A stretch of 20,122 nt of DNA from an uncultured Clostridia bacterium (GTDB lineage Bacteria > Bacillota > Clostridia > Christensenellales > Aristaeellaceae): positions 1 through 20,122 of the forward strand of contig CAKTYE010000046.1 of NCBI GenBank assembly GCA_934631985.1. Reading direction: 5' to 3'. The notes under the pieces were generated by a model. It had not been told where the DNA came from and searched no databases. It saw only the letters and a list, made by a program, of their open reading frames with translations. Of this stretch, positions 12,198-20,060 are shown one piece after another; the stretch's first letter is position 1, and each line of letters starts with the position of its first letter. Both the position numbers and the translations under genes were made by a program.

Positions 12198-13853
12198 TTA
12201 CTCCGCGGGCTTTTCGGGCACAGCCACAATGCGGCCCTGTCCATAGGGATCTGCGTATTCCTCGCCCACAACGCCGTTCAGGGTGCCGGTGATGTAATCA
12301 ATCAGCACCTGGTTGTCCAGCTTCACGCTGTCCTGAAGCAGGGTATCCTGCTGGAACATGGTGAAGCCATCGCCGGCATTCTTCAGCAGATAGTTGTGGC
12401 AGGCCAGCGAATAGGTCTTGTTCACATCGAGGGGTTCGCCGCCGACCATCACGTTCTTCACACGATACTCGCCCGCAACGCCCGTGAACAGGCCGTTCTC
12501 ATCCGCCGTGCAGGAGGACTCGATGTAGGTGTGGATCTCGTAGGTCAGGCCGGAAACCTGCAGGAAGCCGCCGTTTTCACCGGGAACCGCACGAGCGCCC
12601 CACTCCAGGGCGTCCAGCACCTGCTGGCCCGTGGCTTCCACCACGCACATTTCGTTGCCGAAGGGATGCACGCGCAGAATGTCGTTCAGGGTGATGTCGC
12701 CCGCCGCGATCTTCACACGGATGCCGCCGCCGTTGACGAAGGCGATGTCCGCGCCGGACTGATCACGGTAAGCGTCCGCGCACAGGTCGCCCAGGTTGGT
12801 CTCCGCAGTACGGATGATACGGGTATCGGTGGCAACGGGGTCATTGATGACCAGGTCCACCGCGCTCTTGGCAACGACCTCGCCCAGCTTGTCGTTCAGG
12901 GCGCTCATGGCCTCGTTCACGGTCTTGGCAACCTCGTTGTCCAGGCCGAGCAGCGCAGGCAGAGAGGTCTTGTTATCCCACTTGTACAGGCCGGTGGACA
13001 GGGTGCCATCCTTGGCGATGCGCAGATAGCCAATGGCCTGCAGCTTGGTGCCGCAAGCAGACAGCAGCACTTCCTCGCCGTCCTTGTTCAGCACCTTTTC
13101 CTGCTCCAGAATGCTGTGGCTGTGACCATCCAGCAGGGCGTTGATGCCCGTGGTGTTGGCGATCACTTCGGTGGACATCCAGGGCGTGCATTCCGCTTCA
13201 ATGCCCAGGTGGCCCAGGGCAACAACGTAAGCCGCACCCTCGGCGCGCGCATCATCAACGGCCTTCTGCACCGCCGCATACAGCTTCTCGCCCGTCTCAT
13301 CCTGGCAGAAGGTGTACACGAAGTTGCCGTTTTCATCCTGGAAATACTTGGGGGTAGAGGAGGTGATGGTCTTCGGGGTGCTGATGCCCACAAAGGCGAT
13401 CTTCACACCGTCGAATTCCTTGATGACGTAGGGGCTGAACACCAGCTCGTCATTGTGCATGAAGTTGGCGCTGATGTAGGGGAAGTTCGCCTTCTTCGTC
13501 AGCTCCAGGAAACGATCCATGCCGTAGTCAAATTCATGGTTGCCGGGGATCGCGATGTCGTAGCCGACAGCGTTCATCAGTTCGATGTTGCTTTCGCCGG
13601 TGGTCATGGTGCCGATCGGTTCGCCCTGGATGGAGTCGCCGTCATCCACCAGCACCACATGATTGGTCTTGGCGAAATTGTCGCGGATCGCAGCCAGTCC
13701 GGCATAGCCGAAGCCCTGATCCACACCGCAGTGAACGTCGCTGGTGAACAGCACCACAACATCCTGCGTCAGGCCAGTTTCCGTCGTTTCAGCCATCGCG
13801 AAGCCGGTGAACAGCATCGCCAGGGCCAGCAGGAGACCTAGCATCTTCTTCAT
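12198..13853 (-). CDS. Secreted 5'-nucleotidase family metallophosphoesterase (UshA-like)
   Basis: A 551-residue exported enzyme that should dephosphorylate extracellular nucleotides or related phosphoesters. The signal peptide MKKMLGLLLALAMLFTGFAMA ends near residue 21. The N-terminal calcineurin-like domain (about 30-250) has the two-metal motifs SDVHC (38-42), GDSIQG (72-77), GNHEFD (104-109), GHLG (214-217) and GHSH (243-246). The C-terminal 5'-nucleotidase domain (about 335-545) has ETNLGDL (351-357), NGGGIR (374-379), PFGNEM (397-402) and NAGDGF (492-497), the last two fitting substrate binding. No lipobox, LPXTG or C-terminal anchor is visible, so it may be released. The start follows GGAGGG. 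It has its own promoter and stands alone; the exact substrate is unknown. Confidence 0.93.
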   Translation of the reverse strand: MKKMLGLLLALAMLFTGFAMAETTETGLTQDVVVLFTSDVHCGVDQGFGYAGLAAIRDNFAKTNHVVLVDDGDSIQGEPIGTMTTGESNIELMNAVGYDIAIPGNHEFDYGMDRFLELTKKANFPYISANFMHNDELVFSPYVIKEFDGVKIAFVGISTPKTITSSTPKYFQDENGNFVYTFCQDETGEKLYAAVQKAVDDARAEGAAYVVALGHLGIEAECTPWMSTEVIANTTGINALLDGHSHSILEQEKVLNKDGEEVLLSACGTKLQAIGYLRIAKDGTLSTGLYKWDNKTSLPALLGLDNEVAKTVNEAMSALNDKLGEVVAKSAVDLVINDPVATDTRIIRTAETNLGDLCADAYRDQSGADIAFVNGGGIRVKIAAGDITLNDILRVHPFGNEMCVVEATGQQVLDALEWGARAVPGENGGFLQVSGLTYEIHTYIESSCTADENGLFTGVAGEYRVKNVMVGGEPLDVNKTYSLACHNYLLKNAGDGFTMFQQDTLLQDSVKLDNQVLIDYITGTLNGVVGEEYADPYGQGRIVAVPEKPAE

Positions 13854-13894
13854 GAAATTGTTCCCTCCCTGATTTGATTTGAAGCACCGCTTTC

Positions 13895-13922
13895 ATTATA
13901 GCATTTTTCCTGTTATTTGCAA
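13895..13922 (-). promoter_or_regulatory. Promoter of the nucleotidase gene
   Basis: Minus-strand TGC-TATAAT (-10 at 13895-13900) with TTGCAA at 13917-13922, 16 bp spacing. Confidence 0.8.
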
Positions 13923-13979
13923 GTGCTGTCCAACTTTTTTCGCGCTTTTTATGCAGAGATGGACAGAATTTTACGGCAG

Positions 13980-14009
13980 TTGACTTTCCTTGGTCAGTTG
14001 TGCTATGCT
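13980..14009 (+). promoter_or_regulatory. Promoter of the ADH-DUF218-radical SAM operon
   Basis: TTGACT at 13980-13985, 18 bp spacer and TGC-TATGCT (-10 at 14004-14009). A partial dyad, TGAC-n8-GTCA, lies just inside the spacer (13981-13996). The ribosome site AAGGAG is at 14030-14035. Confidence 0.65.
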
Positions 14010-14046
14010 TTAAGATAGCTTCTTATATAAAGGAGACGCTCATTTT

Positions 14047-15168
14047 ATGGTTCAGCAACTCAGCCGGGGTGCGGGCGCACTGCGCCGTCTCCCGGATATG
14101 CTTGAAAAGGTCGGCATTCGCAAGCCGCTGGTGGTCTGCTCCCGCAGTCTGACCCCGCAGCTGCAAAGCGCGCTGGGCTCCCTGCCCCATGTGCTGTTTC
14201 AGGCGTACCATCCCAACCCTGATTTTCTGGATTGCACGGTGGGCCGCGACCTCTACCGGACGGAGGGGTGCGATGGTCTGGTATCGCTGGGCGGCGGCAG
14301 CGCCATGGACACCGCTAAGGGCATCAAGGCGCTGCTGCTGGCCCCGAACGATGAGGCCGCGCTTGCCAATACTTGGGAAGCCGCGCCCCTGCCCCACGTA
14401 GCCATCCCTGCCACGGCAGGCACCGGCAGCGAAGCCACCGCCATTGCGGTGATGTATGTGGACGGCGTGAAGCACTCGCTGGATCATCCGGCACTGCTGC
14501 CGGAAGGCGTTCTGCTGGACCCCGAGCTGCTGACCTCCTTGCCCCTGTATCACAAGAAGGCCTGCGCGCTGGACGCGCTGTGCCAGGGCATTGAATCCTT
14601 CTGGGCAAAAAAGGCCACGGAGGACAGCCAAGTGGATGCGTTTCTGGCCTTCACCGGGGTGCTGGACAATTTGAAGGCCTACCTGGCAGGCGACCCGCAT
14701 GCCGCCGCCGAGGTGCAGTATGCCGCCTATCGCAGCGGCTGTGCCATTGCGGTAAGCCGCACCACCGCCGCCCACGCCATGTCCTATCGGCTGACGAAGC
14801 GCTACGGGCTGGCGCACGGTCATGCCTGCATGCTGACGCTGCCCGCCATTTGGGAAGCCATGCTGGACGACACGGAGGTGCTGCCCACCCTGATGGATCT
14901 GGCGCAGAAAATGCGTCTGGGCAGCGAATTGCTGGGGCCGAAGCTGCTGCGCGGCATCCTCTACGACCTGGACATGCCCTTCCCGCCTGCGCCGGACGCG
15001 CAAGCCCTTGACGATCTGACCCGCTCGGTCAATGTGCAGCGGCTGCAAAACAATCCCCGCGTGTTCACAGAAGAGGAAATTCGCGCCATCTACCGCCGCT
15101 CCATGGTTTCGCTGTGCGGCAGTGAGAAGCAGGCCTGTCTGGACATTTGGCGCTATTATGGAGCGTGA
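14047..15168 (+). CDS. Iron-type (group III) alcohol dehydrogenase family protein
   Basis: A 373-residue NAD(P)-dependent oxidoreductase of the iron-containing alcohol dehydrogenase family. The dinucleotide-binding half has LGGGSAMDTAKGIK (81-94) and PATAGTGSEAT (121-131). The metal site by family alignment is Asp176, then Gln180 where most members have His, then His243 and His257 (AAHAMS, GHAC). Substrate cannot be predicted; the DALCQ-IES form occurs in a subset of these enzymes, some annotated as acting on phosphonoacetaldehyde, but no phosphonate genes are in the window. It is the first gene of a three-gene operon and its stop codon lies within the next gene's ribosome-binding region. Confidence 0.88.
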   Translation: MVQQLSRGAGALRRLPDMLEKVGIRKPLVVCSRSLTPQLQSALGSLPHVLFQAYHPNPDFLDCTVGRDLYRTEGCDGLVSLGGGSAMDTAKGIKALLLAPNDEAALANTWEAAPLPHVAIPATAGTGSEATAIAVMYVDGVKHSLDHPALLPEGVLLDPELLTSLPLYHKKACALDALCQGIESFWAKKATEDSQVDAFLAFTGVLDNLKAYLAGDPHAAAEVQYAAYRSGCAIAVSRTTAAHAMSYRLTKRYGLAHGHACMLTLPAIWEAMLDDTEVLPTLMDLAQKMRLGSELLGPKLLRGILYDLDMPFPPAPDAQALDDLTRSVNVQRLQNNPRVFTEEEIRAIYRRSMVSLCGSEKQACLDIWRYYGA

Positions 15169-15172
15169 GCCT

Positions 15173-15790
15173 ATGCAGGCAGGTGCGCAGCGCTTTATTA
15201 AGGCCGTCAATCAGTTTCTTTTTGTGCAGGACGCCCCCGAGCCGGCGGACGTTATCCTCCTGCCCGGCTCTGCTGAAGCGGAGCATTCACTCCATGCCGC
15301 GGCGCTGTACCGGGCAGGCTATGCACCGTATGTGCTGCCCTCCGGGCGCTTCGCCAAGCCGCTGGGGCATTTGGCAGAGATCCCCGAAGCGCTTCATCGT
15401 GCCTATCCCGGCGCATATGACACGGAGTGGGCGCTGATGCAGCGCATCCTTGTGGCAAACGGCGTTCCCGAAGCCGCCATTCTTCGAGAGGATCAAGCCA
15501 CCTATACCTGGGAGAACGCGCAGTTCTCCCGGCGTGTGACCGATGCGCTGGGGCTGTCCATTCGCACGGCGCTTTTGTGCTGCAAGCCCTGCCACGCGCG
15601 GCGGGCGCTGCTGTACTATCAGGCCGCGTTTCCCGACACGCGCATGCTCGTCTGTCCCGCCAGTGAGCCGGGCTTCATGGCAGAGGACTGGTTTTTGACA
15701 GAAGCGGGACGCAGGCGCATTCTGGGCGAGGTGCAGCGTCTCGGCGGACAGATCGGCGATGTGTTTGCGGACATGCTGGCTGCGCCCTGA
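15173..15790 (+). CDS. DUF218 (YdcF/SanA-like) protein
   Basis: A 205-residue protein with DUF218 features: ADVILLPGS (25-33), a SGR segment (57-59), the acidic ATYTWENAQFSR motif (109-120) and CCKPCHARRALLYYQ (136-150) with the conserved His-x-x-Arg. No signal peptide or membrane helix is present, so it resembles cytoplasmic YdcF, which binds S-adenosylmethionine, more than membrane-anchored SanA/ElyC. The biochemical role of the family is poorly known. I chose the ATG at 15173, which has GGAG at 15160-15163 with 9 nt spacing; an alternative ATG at 15158 overlaps the dehydrogenase gene and has no ribosome site. It is four bases after the dehydrogenase stop and 22 bp before the radical SAM gene. 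Confidence 0.82.
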   Translation: MQAGAQRFIKAVNQFLFVQDAPEPADVILLPGSAEAEHSLHAAALYRAGYAPYVLPSGRFAKPLGHLAEIPEALHRAYPGAYDTEWALMQRILVANGVPEAAILREDQATYTWENAQFSRRVTDALGLSIRTALLCCKPCHARRALLYYQAAFPDTRMLVCPASEPGFMAEDWFLTEAGRRRILGEVQRLGGQIGDVFADMLAAP

Positions 15791-15812
15791 CCCCACAGAT
15801 GAAGGAGTTATT

Positions 15813-16937
15813 ATGAAGATTTCAAAGAAGGATGCTTTGACCTGGTTTCGTTTCTTTGCGGAGCTGCCCGAGGACGAGCCGCTGATGATCCATCAGCAGG
15901 AGATCGCCTACGCCGTCATGGCGCAGATCGAGACGGCGGTGGAAGCGCGACGTGATCTGCTCAAGGCAGAGATTCCCGGGCTGAAGAGCCTCAAGAACCG
16001 TACCCTGTACGTGGGTGACGAAGCACATTTCCCCAAGGGCTGCATTTCCTGCCTGCTGGGAACGGGCCTCAGCGCCATCCGCAAGACGAACCGCTGCAAC
16101 GCCTGCTGCAAATTCTGCTATGACTACGGCGTGCTGGACACCATCCCGCCCATCGGCGAAGGGCTGTGGGAGATCGGCGGCACAAAGTTCTATGAGCACG
16201 ACCTGCCGCTGCTGTTCTCCACCTTTAAGAAGCCGACCGGTATTTCCTATGTGTATCTGGAGCCATTCATGGAGATCGAGGTCTACTACAGTGTCATCCG
16301 TGCATTCCGCGAAGCGGGCATCCATCAGCACCTGTACACCAACGGCATTCTCGCAAACGAGGAAAACTTGAAGGCGCTAGGCGAAGCCGGGCTGGATGAG
16401 CTGCGGTTCAATCTGGGAGCAACGAACTGCTCCGATCAGGTCATTGCCGCCATGGCAGCTGCCAAGAAGTACATTCCGCAGGTGGGCATCGAAACGCCCA
16501 TGACCCCCGAGCTGTACGCGGCATTCCAGCAGAAGAAGGACGCGATCCTCGCCACGGGGATCGACTTTATGAACTGCGCCGAGCTGCACCTGAACGCCAA
16601 CAATATAGACAACTATGCGGGCGAAAACATGTACATGTCCCGCTTGGGTTACCTCTCCCCCATTTGGAGCCGTGACCTGACGCTGAAGCTCATGCGGCAG
16701 GCTGTGGAGGAGCATTGGCCTATCACGGTGCATGACTGCTCCAACGACACGAAGTTTGCCCGTGACCTGAACCTTCGCGCCAAGGAAGGCGGCTGGTTTG
16801 GGCAGAGCAGCTACGGCAGCGAATTTGACCGCATTCCCTTTGCGTATTTCCTGCCTGTGCTGGAGGATGAGGCCTTCTCCTTTGTGGAGGAGGAGCCGCT
16901 GCCCCACGGCTATCGTCCCGGCGAGATCGTGCTGTAA
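15813..16937 (+). CDS. Radical SAM protein of unknown function
   Basis: A 374-residue radical SAM enzyme. The [4Fe-4S] motif is CNACCKFC, giving CxxxCxxC with Cys95, Cys99 and Cys102. An additional CxxC (Cys77/Cys80, GCISC) lies just before it, and Cys98 is an extra cysteine in the loop. About 70 helical N-terminal residues precede the core. The barrel shows YVYLEPFMEIE (168-178), LYTNGIL, ELRFNLGA and QVGIETPM, matching the expected strand ends. The C-terminal part has NCAELHLN and VHDCSNDTKF but no SPASM-like cysteine cluster, so a second cluster from that domain is unlikely. No precursor peptide gene is evident nearby. The start follows AAGGAG (15802-15807). Reaction and substrate are unknown; a link to the two upstream genes is inferred from spacing only. 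Confidence 0.88.
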   Translation: MKISKKDALTWFRFFAELPEDEPLMIHQQEIAYAVMAQIETAVEARRDLLKAEIPGLKSLKNRTLYVGDEAHFPKGCISCLLGTGLSAIRKTNRCNACCKFCYDYGVLDTIPPIGEGLWEIGGTKFYEHDLPLLFSTFKKPTGISYVYLEPFMEIEVYYSVIRAFREAGIHQHLYTNGILANEENLKALGEAGLDELRFNLGATNCSDQVIAAMAAAKKYIPQVGIETPMTPELYAAFQQKKDAILATGIDFMNCAELHLNANNIDNYAGENMYMSRLGYLSPIWSRDLTLKLMRQAVEEHWPITVHDCSNDTKFARDLNLRAKEGGWFGQSSYGSEFDRIPFAYFLPVLEDEAFSFVEEEPLPHGYRPGEIVL

Positions 16938-16953
16938 TTTCCTGTGCATTGGC

Positions 16954-16996
16954 AGTCCCTTGGATAAGCGATGGTTTCGCGTCCAAGGGACTTTTT
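16954..16996 (+). terminator. Operon terminator after the radical SAM gene
   Basis: AGTCCCTTGGA (16954-16964) pairs perfectly with TCCAAGGGACT (16982-16992). A small inner GCGA/TCGC stem is possible, and a T-run ends at 16996. Confidence 0.92.
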
Positions 16997-17053
16997 GTAT
17001 ATAGGCCGGGTATGCTTTGTTCCCCTTGCTTTGGGAAGTTTGCCCCGCGCGGC

Positions 17054-17082
17054 TTTACAGCCGTCCGTTCGGCGTTTATAAT
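17054..17082 (+). promoter_or_regulatory. ktrB operon promoter
   Basis: TTTACA at 17054-17059, 17 bp spacer and TATAAT at 17077-17082. The leader to ATG is only about 20 nt, too short for a riboswitch. Confidence 0.85.
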
Positions 17083-17107
17083 GGAAGGCAGTAAAGGAGA
17101 TGACCCC

Positions 17108-18481
17108 ATGCGCGACACGGAACCTCAAGGCTGGCGGCAGAAGACCCTTCGCCCGGAGCGTGGGCTTGCCGGCGGCTTTCTGCTGCTGATCCTGATTGGT
17201 GGGCTGCTGCTTTCCCTGCCCATTGCTTCCGCCACAGGGCGAAGCATTGGGGTATTCAACGCTTTCTTCACGTCCACCTCGGCAGTGTGCGTCACAGGGC
17301 TTGTCGCCGTGGATACCGGCACGGCACTCTCGCTGTTCGGGCAGATCGTGCTGCTTGTGCTGATCCAAATGGGCGGACTGGGCTTTGTGGTGTTTGCGAC
17401 GCTGGTGATGGTGCTGCTGGGACGGCGCATCTCCTTGAAGAATCGCGTACTCATTCGCGAATCCATGAGCGTCGCCACCTATTCCGGGCTTGTGCGGCTG
17501 ACGCTGGTCTACGGTGGCATGGCCCTGTGTATTGAGCTTGCAGGTGCTGTGCTGCTCAGTCTTCGCTTCGTCCCCCTGTATGGCTGGGGCAAGGGGCTGT
17601 ATTTCAGCCTGTTCCATGCGGTCAGCGCCTTTTGCAATGCGGGCTTCGATCTGTTCGGTCACTTTTCCAGCCTGACAGGCTTTGCGCATGATCCGCTGGT
17701 GGTACTGACCATCAGCGCGCTGATCATCCTTGGCGGGTTGGGCTTTTCCGTCATGTTTGAGTGCATCCATTATCATCGGCAGCTGCATCGGCTTTCCCTG
17801 CATGCAAAGGTTGTGCTGGCCGTTACGCTGGGACTGCTGGTTGTGGGAACGCTGGGGTATCTGCTGCTGGAGGGCAGCAATCCCGCCACCCTCGGCGCGG
17901 ACGGCATGTGCTTTGGAGACAAGCTGCTCAACGCCTTTTTCCAGTCCGTCACCATGCGCACGGCAGGCTTCAACACCATTGATCTGAGCAGCATGCGCGA
18001 GGCCACCAAGCTGTGGTCGGTCATTCTGATGTTCATCGGCGCGTCCCCTGCTTCCACGGGCGGCGGCGTGAAGACGACCACCATCAGCGTACTGTTTCTC
18101 CTTGTGCTGAGCGTTGCCCGGGGCCAAGACGATGTGACTGTTATGAAGCGCCGTCTACCCATAGATTTGATGCGCCGTGCGCTGACCATTCTGTTCATCA
18201 GTCTGGCCATGGTGCTGGTGGGCGTGATGGTGCTTACCGTTGCCGAGCAGGAGGGGCAGCCCTTCCTTGACCTGCTGTTTGAAGTGGCCAGTGCCACCGC
18301 TACCGTGGGGGTATCCGCCATTGGAACGCCCGCCCTGCGTCTGCCCAGCAAGGTCATGCTGATGCTGATGATGTACTTTGGGCGCGTTGGCCCGCTGACG
18401 CTGGCCCTGGCCTTGGCAAACAAGCAAAATGCCACAAAGAATCACCTGAAATATCCCGAGGAGAAAATCATGATCGGTTAA
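17108..18481 (+). CDS. ktrB: KtrB/TrkH-type potassium transporter membrane subunit
   Basis: The 457-residue K+-conducting subunit of a Ktr system, built of four M1-P-M2 repeats. Each selectivity loop is visible: SAVCVTGL (58-65), HAVSAFCNAGFDLFG (170-184), QSVTMRTAGFNTIDL (279-293) and EVASATATVGVSAIG (392-406). Each carries the key glycine (64, 179, 287, 401). The intramembrane gate loop GASPASTGGGVKT (311-323) and the conserved Arg of FGRVGPLT (424-431) are also present. Length favours KtrB over the longer TrkH. The start is the ATG with AAAGGAG at 17093-17099; the frame is open upstream but crosses the promoter and terminator. ktrA follows after 16 bp. Confidence 0.95.
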   Translation: MRDTEPQGWRQKTLRPERGLAGGFLLLILIGGLLLSLPIASATGRSIGVFNAFFTSTSAVCVTGLVAVDTGTALSLFGQIVLLVLIQMGGLGFVVFATLVMVLLGRRISLKNRVLIRESMSVATYSGLVRLTLVYGGMALCIELAGAVLLSLRFVPLYGWGKGLYFSLFHAVSAFCNAGFDLFGHFSSLTGFAHDPLVVLTISALIILGGLGFSVMFECIHYHRQLHRLSLHAKVVLAVTLGLLVVGTLGYLLLEGSNPATLGADGMCFGDKLLNAFFQSVTMRTAGFNTIDLSSMREATKLWSVILMFIGASPASTGGGVKTTTISVLFLLVLSVARGQDDVTVMKRRLPIDLMRRALTILFISLAMVLVGVMVLTVAEQEGQPFLDLLFEVASATATVGVSAIGTPALRLPSKVMLMLMMYFGRVGPLTLALALANKQNATKNHLKYPEEKIMIG

Positions 18482-18497
18482 AAGGAGGATCTGCCGC

Positions 18498-19154
18498 ATG
18501 CGCAGCAAACAAAAACAATATCTTGTGCTGGGGCTTGGACGCTTCGGCTCCAGTCTGGCGCAAAACCTCTGCAAGCTGGGTCACGAGGTGCTGGCAGTGG
18601 ACCAGGATGAATCCCTCGTCAACGACCTGGCCCCTTATGTTACGCAATCCGTTCAGGCGGACGCCACCGATGAAGCCGCACTGGAGGCGCTGGGGGTGCG
18701 CAACTTTGACGCAGCCATTGTCGCCATCGGCAATGTGCGGGATTCTATTCTGGTCAGTGTGCTTTGCAAGGAAGCAGGCGTTCCGTATCTGATTGCTAAG
18801 GCCGTGGATGAACTGCATGCCAAGGTGCTGCGCAAGGTAGGCGTGGATCGTGTTGTCTATCCCGAGCGGGATATGGGCCTGCGCGTCGCCAAGTCGCTGG
18901 TCTCCCCCAACCTGCTGGAAATGATCGAGCTGAACAACGAATATTCGCTGGTCGAGGTCGTTTGCCCCGCAGCCTGGCAAAACCAAAGCCTGGTCGCGCT
19001 GAACATCCGCCGCAACTGGGGCGTAAGCGTCATTGGCATTCGCCGCGGGCAGGATTTTCTGGTTTCCCCCAGTGCGGACGCTACGCTGGCTCCCGATGAT
19101 GTGCTGCTGCTGCTGGGTAAGCAGACAGCTATTGATAAAATCAATCAGAAATGA
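18498..19154 (+). CDS. ktrA: KtrA/TrkA potassium uptake regulatory protein
   Basis: The 218-residue cytoplasmic gating subunit that assembles as an octameric ring on KtrB. The RCK_N Rossmann domain (about 7-130) has LGLGRFGSSLA (11-21) and the ribose-binding acidic residue in LAVDQDE (Asp35), consistent with ATP/ADP or NAD(H) binding. The RCK_C domain (about 140-215), a known c-di-AMP site in homologues, follows. AAAGGAGG at 18481-18488 overlaps the ktrB stop, so the two are almost certainly co-translated. Confidence 0.95.
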   Translation: MRSKQKQYLVLGLGRFGSSLAQNLCKLGHEVLAVDQDESLVNDLAPYVTQSVQADATDEAALEALGVRNFDAAIVAIGNVRDSILVSVLCKEAGVPYLIAKAVDELHAKVLRKVGVDRVVYPERDMGLRVAKSLVSPNLLEMIELNNEYSLVEVVCPAAWQNQSLVALNIRRNWGVSVIGIRRGQDFLVSPSADATLAPDDVLLLLGKQTAIDKINQK

Positions 19155-19163
19155 GGTAAGAGC

Positions 19164-19943
19164 ATGGAACATCGGCCTGAAAAGGACTTTTCCACCCCCA
19201 TGGCGCAGCCCTTTGACTTTCCCGGCGATGAACACGGTGTGCTGCTGATTCACGGCTTCACGGGCAGTTGTGCGCACATGCGGCTTCTTGGCGAGCATCT
19301 GCGCGACAAGGGGTTCACCGTGAAGGGTATCAATCTGCCCGGGCACGGCACCAGGCTGGAGGACATGGCGGCATGCACCTGGAAGGATTGGCTGCAAGCC
19401 GCGAAGCTGGCTGCGGCCCAGCTGCAGGATCAATGCAAATACGTCAGCGTTGCGGGCCTTTCCATGGGCGGCGTGCTGACGCTGCTGCTGGCAGAACAAA
19501 TGCACATCACTGCCGCGGCCCCTATTTCCGCGCCCATGGCAGTGCAGAACAAGGCCATGCCCTTCGCCCGCATCGGCTCTCTGTTCATCAAGACGACCTA
19601 CTGGAAGGGCGATGACGCGCGGACCGCGATGCTGGATCAGCGCTACGATTATGGCTACACAGGCTTTCCGACCCGCACCGCCGCCGACCTGTCCAAGCTG
19701 ATCCATATGGCGCGAAACAATCTGTATGCCGTCACCTGCCCCGTGCTGGCAGTGCAGTCTCATGCGGATGAGACCATCTCGGCAGACAGCGCAGAGGTCA
19801 TTGTAGACGGCGTGAGCAGCCAGCGCAAGGGTGTGTTGTACCTGGAGGAAGTCCCCCATGTCTGCACTATTTCCAAGGAGCATCAGCACATCGCGGACGC
19901 GATTGCAGAGCTATTCCGCGCCGCTGAAGCAGATGCAAAATAA
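19164..19943 (+). CDS. Alpha/beta hydrolase, Est30-like carboxylesterase
   Basis: A 259-residue serine hydrolase. The oxyanion segment LLIHGFTGS (27-35), nucleophile elbow GLSMGG (Ser100), acid in QSHADETIS (Asp202) and base in EVPHVCT (His232) match the Geobacillus Est30 carboxylesterase/monoacylglycerol lipase group by order and spacing. No signal peptide is visible, so it is cytoplasmic. It starts 9 bp after ktrA with GAGG just upstream, and is probably the third gene of the operon, although a hydrolase has no known part in K+ uptake. No clear rho-independent terminator follows before the tRNA promoter. Confidence 0.92.
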   Translation: MEHRPEKDFSTPMAQPFDFPGDEHGVLLIHGFTGSCAHMRLLGEHLRDKGFTVKGINLPGHGTRLEDMAACTWKDWLQAAKLAAAQLQDQCKYVSVAGLSMGGVLTLLLAEQMHITAAAPISAPMAVQNKAMPFARIGSLFIKTTYWKGDDARTAMLDQRYDYGYTGFPTRTAADLSKLIHMARNNLYAVTCPVLAVQSHADETISADSAEVIVDGVSSQRKGVLYLEEVPHVCTISKEHQHIADAIAELFRAAEADAK

Positions 19944-19949
19944 AACTTG

Positions 19950-19978
19950 AAAAAAAGTTTGAAAAAAAGTTAAAAAAA
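19950..19978 (+). promoter_or_regulatory. Phased A-tracts (UP element / bent DNA) before the tRNA promoter
   Basis: Three A7 tracts at 19950-19956, 19962-19968 and 19972-19978 have centres 12 and 10 bp apart, close to one helical turn. They end 3 bp before the -35 box, as expected for an UP element. Confidence 0.65.
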
Positions 19979-19981
19979 GGG

Positions 19982-20010
19982 TTGACAGCAAGAGCGTTTT
20001 CGTGTATTAT
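19982..20010 (+). promoter_or_regulatory. Strong tRNA promoter
   Basis: Consensus TTGACA at 19982-19987, 17 bp spacer and TATTAT at 20005-20010. The ~45 nt leader holds a hairpin with a GAGA (GNRA) tetraloop, stem 20019-20025 with 20030-20036 including two G-T pairs. Confidence 0.85.
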
Positions 20011-20060
20011 ATATTTTGTCAGTGCGAGAGTGCTGAGCGAAAAATCGGAAACGGTCTTGA

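Noticed and set aside
11877..13841. Plus-strand open frame opposite the nucleotidase gene
   Set aside because: Antisense shadow; its first part crosses the intergenic hairpins and has no ribosome site.
15158..15172. Upstream ATG for the DUF218 gene, overlapping the dehydrogenase gene
   Set aside because: No ribosome site at correct spacing, whereas the ATG at 15173 has GGAG 9 nt upstream.
16997..17107. Possible c-di-AMP riboswitch before ktrB
   Set aside because: The promoter at 17054-17082 leaves a leader of only about 20 nt, and no conserved riboswitch core is present.
19944..19980. AACTT/AAGTT short inverted repeat considered as terminator of the hydrolase operon
   Set aside because: The stem is AT-only and 5 bp with no following U-tract on the plus strand; phased A-tracts explain the sequence better.
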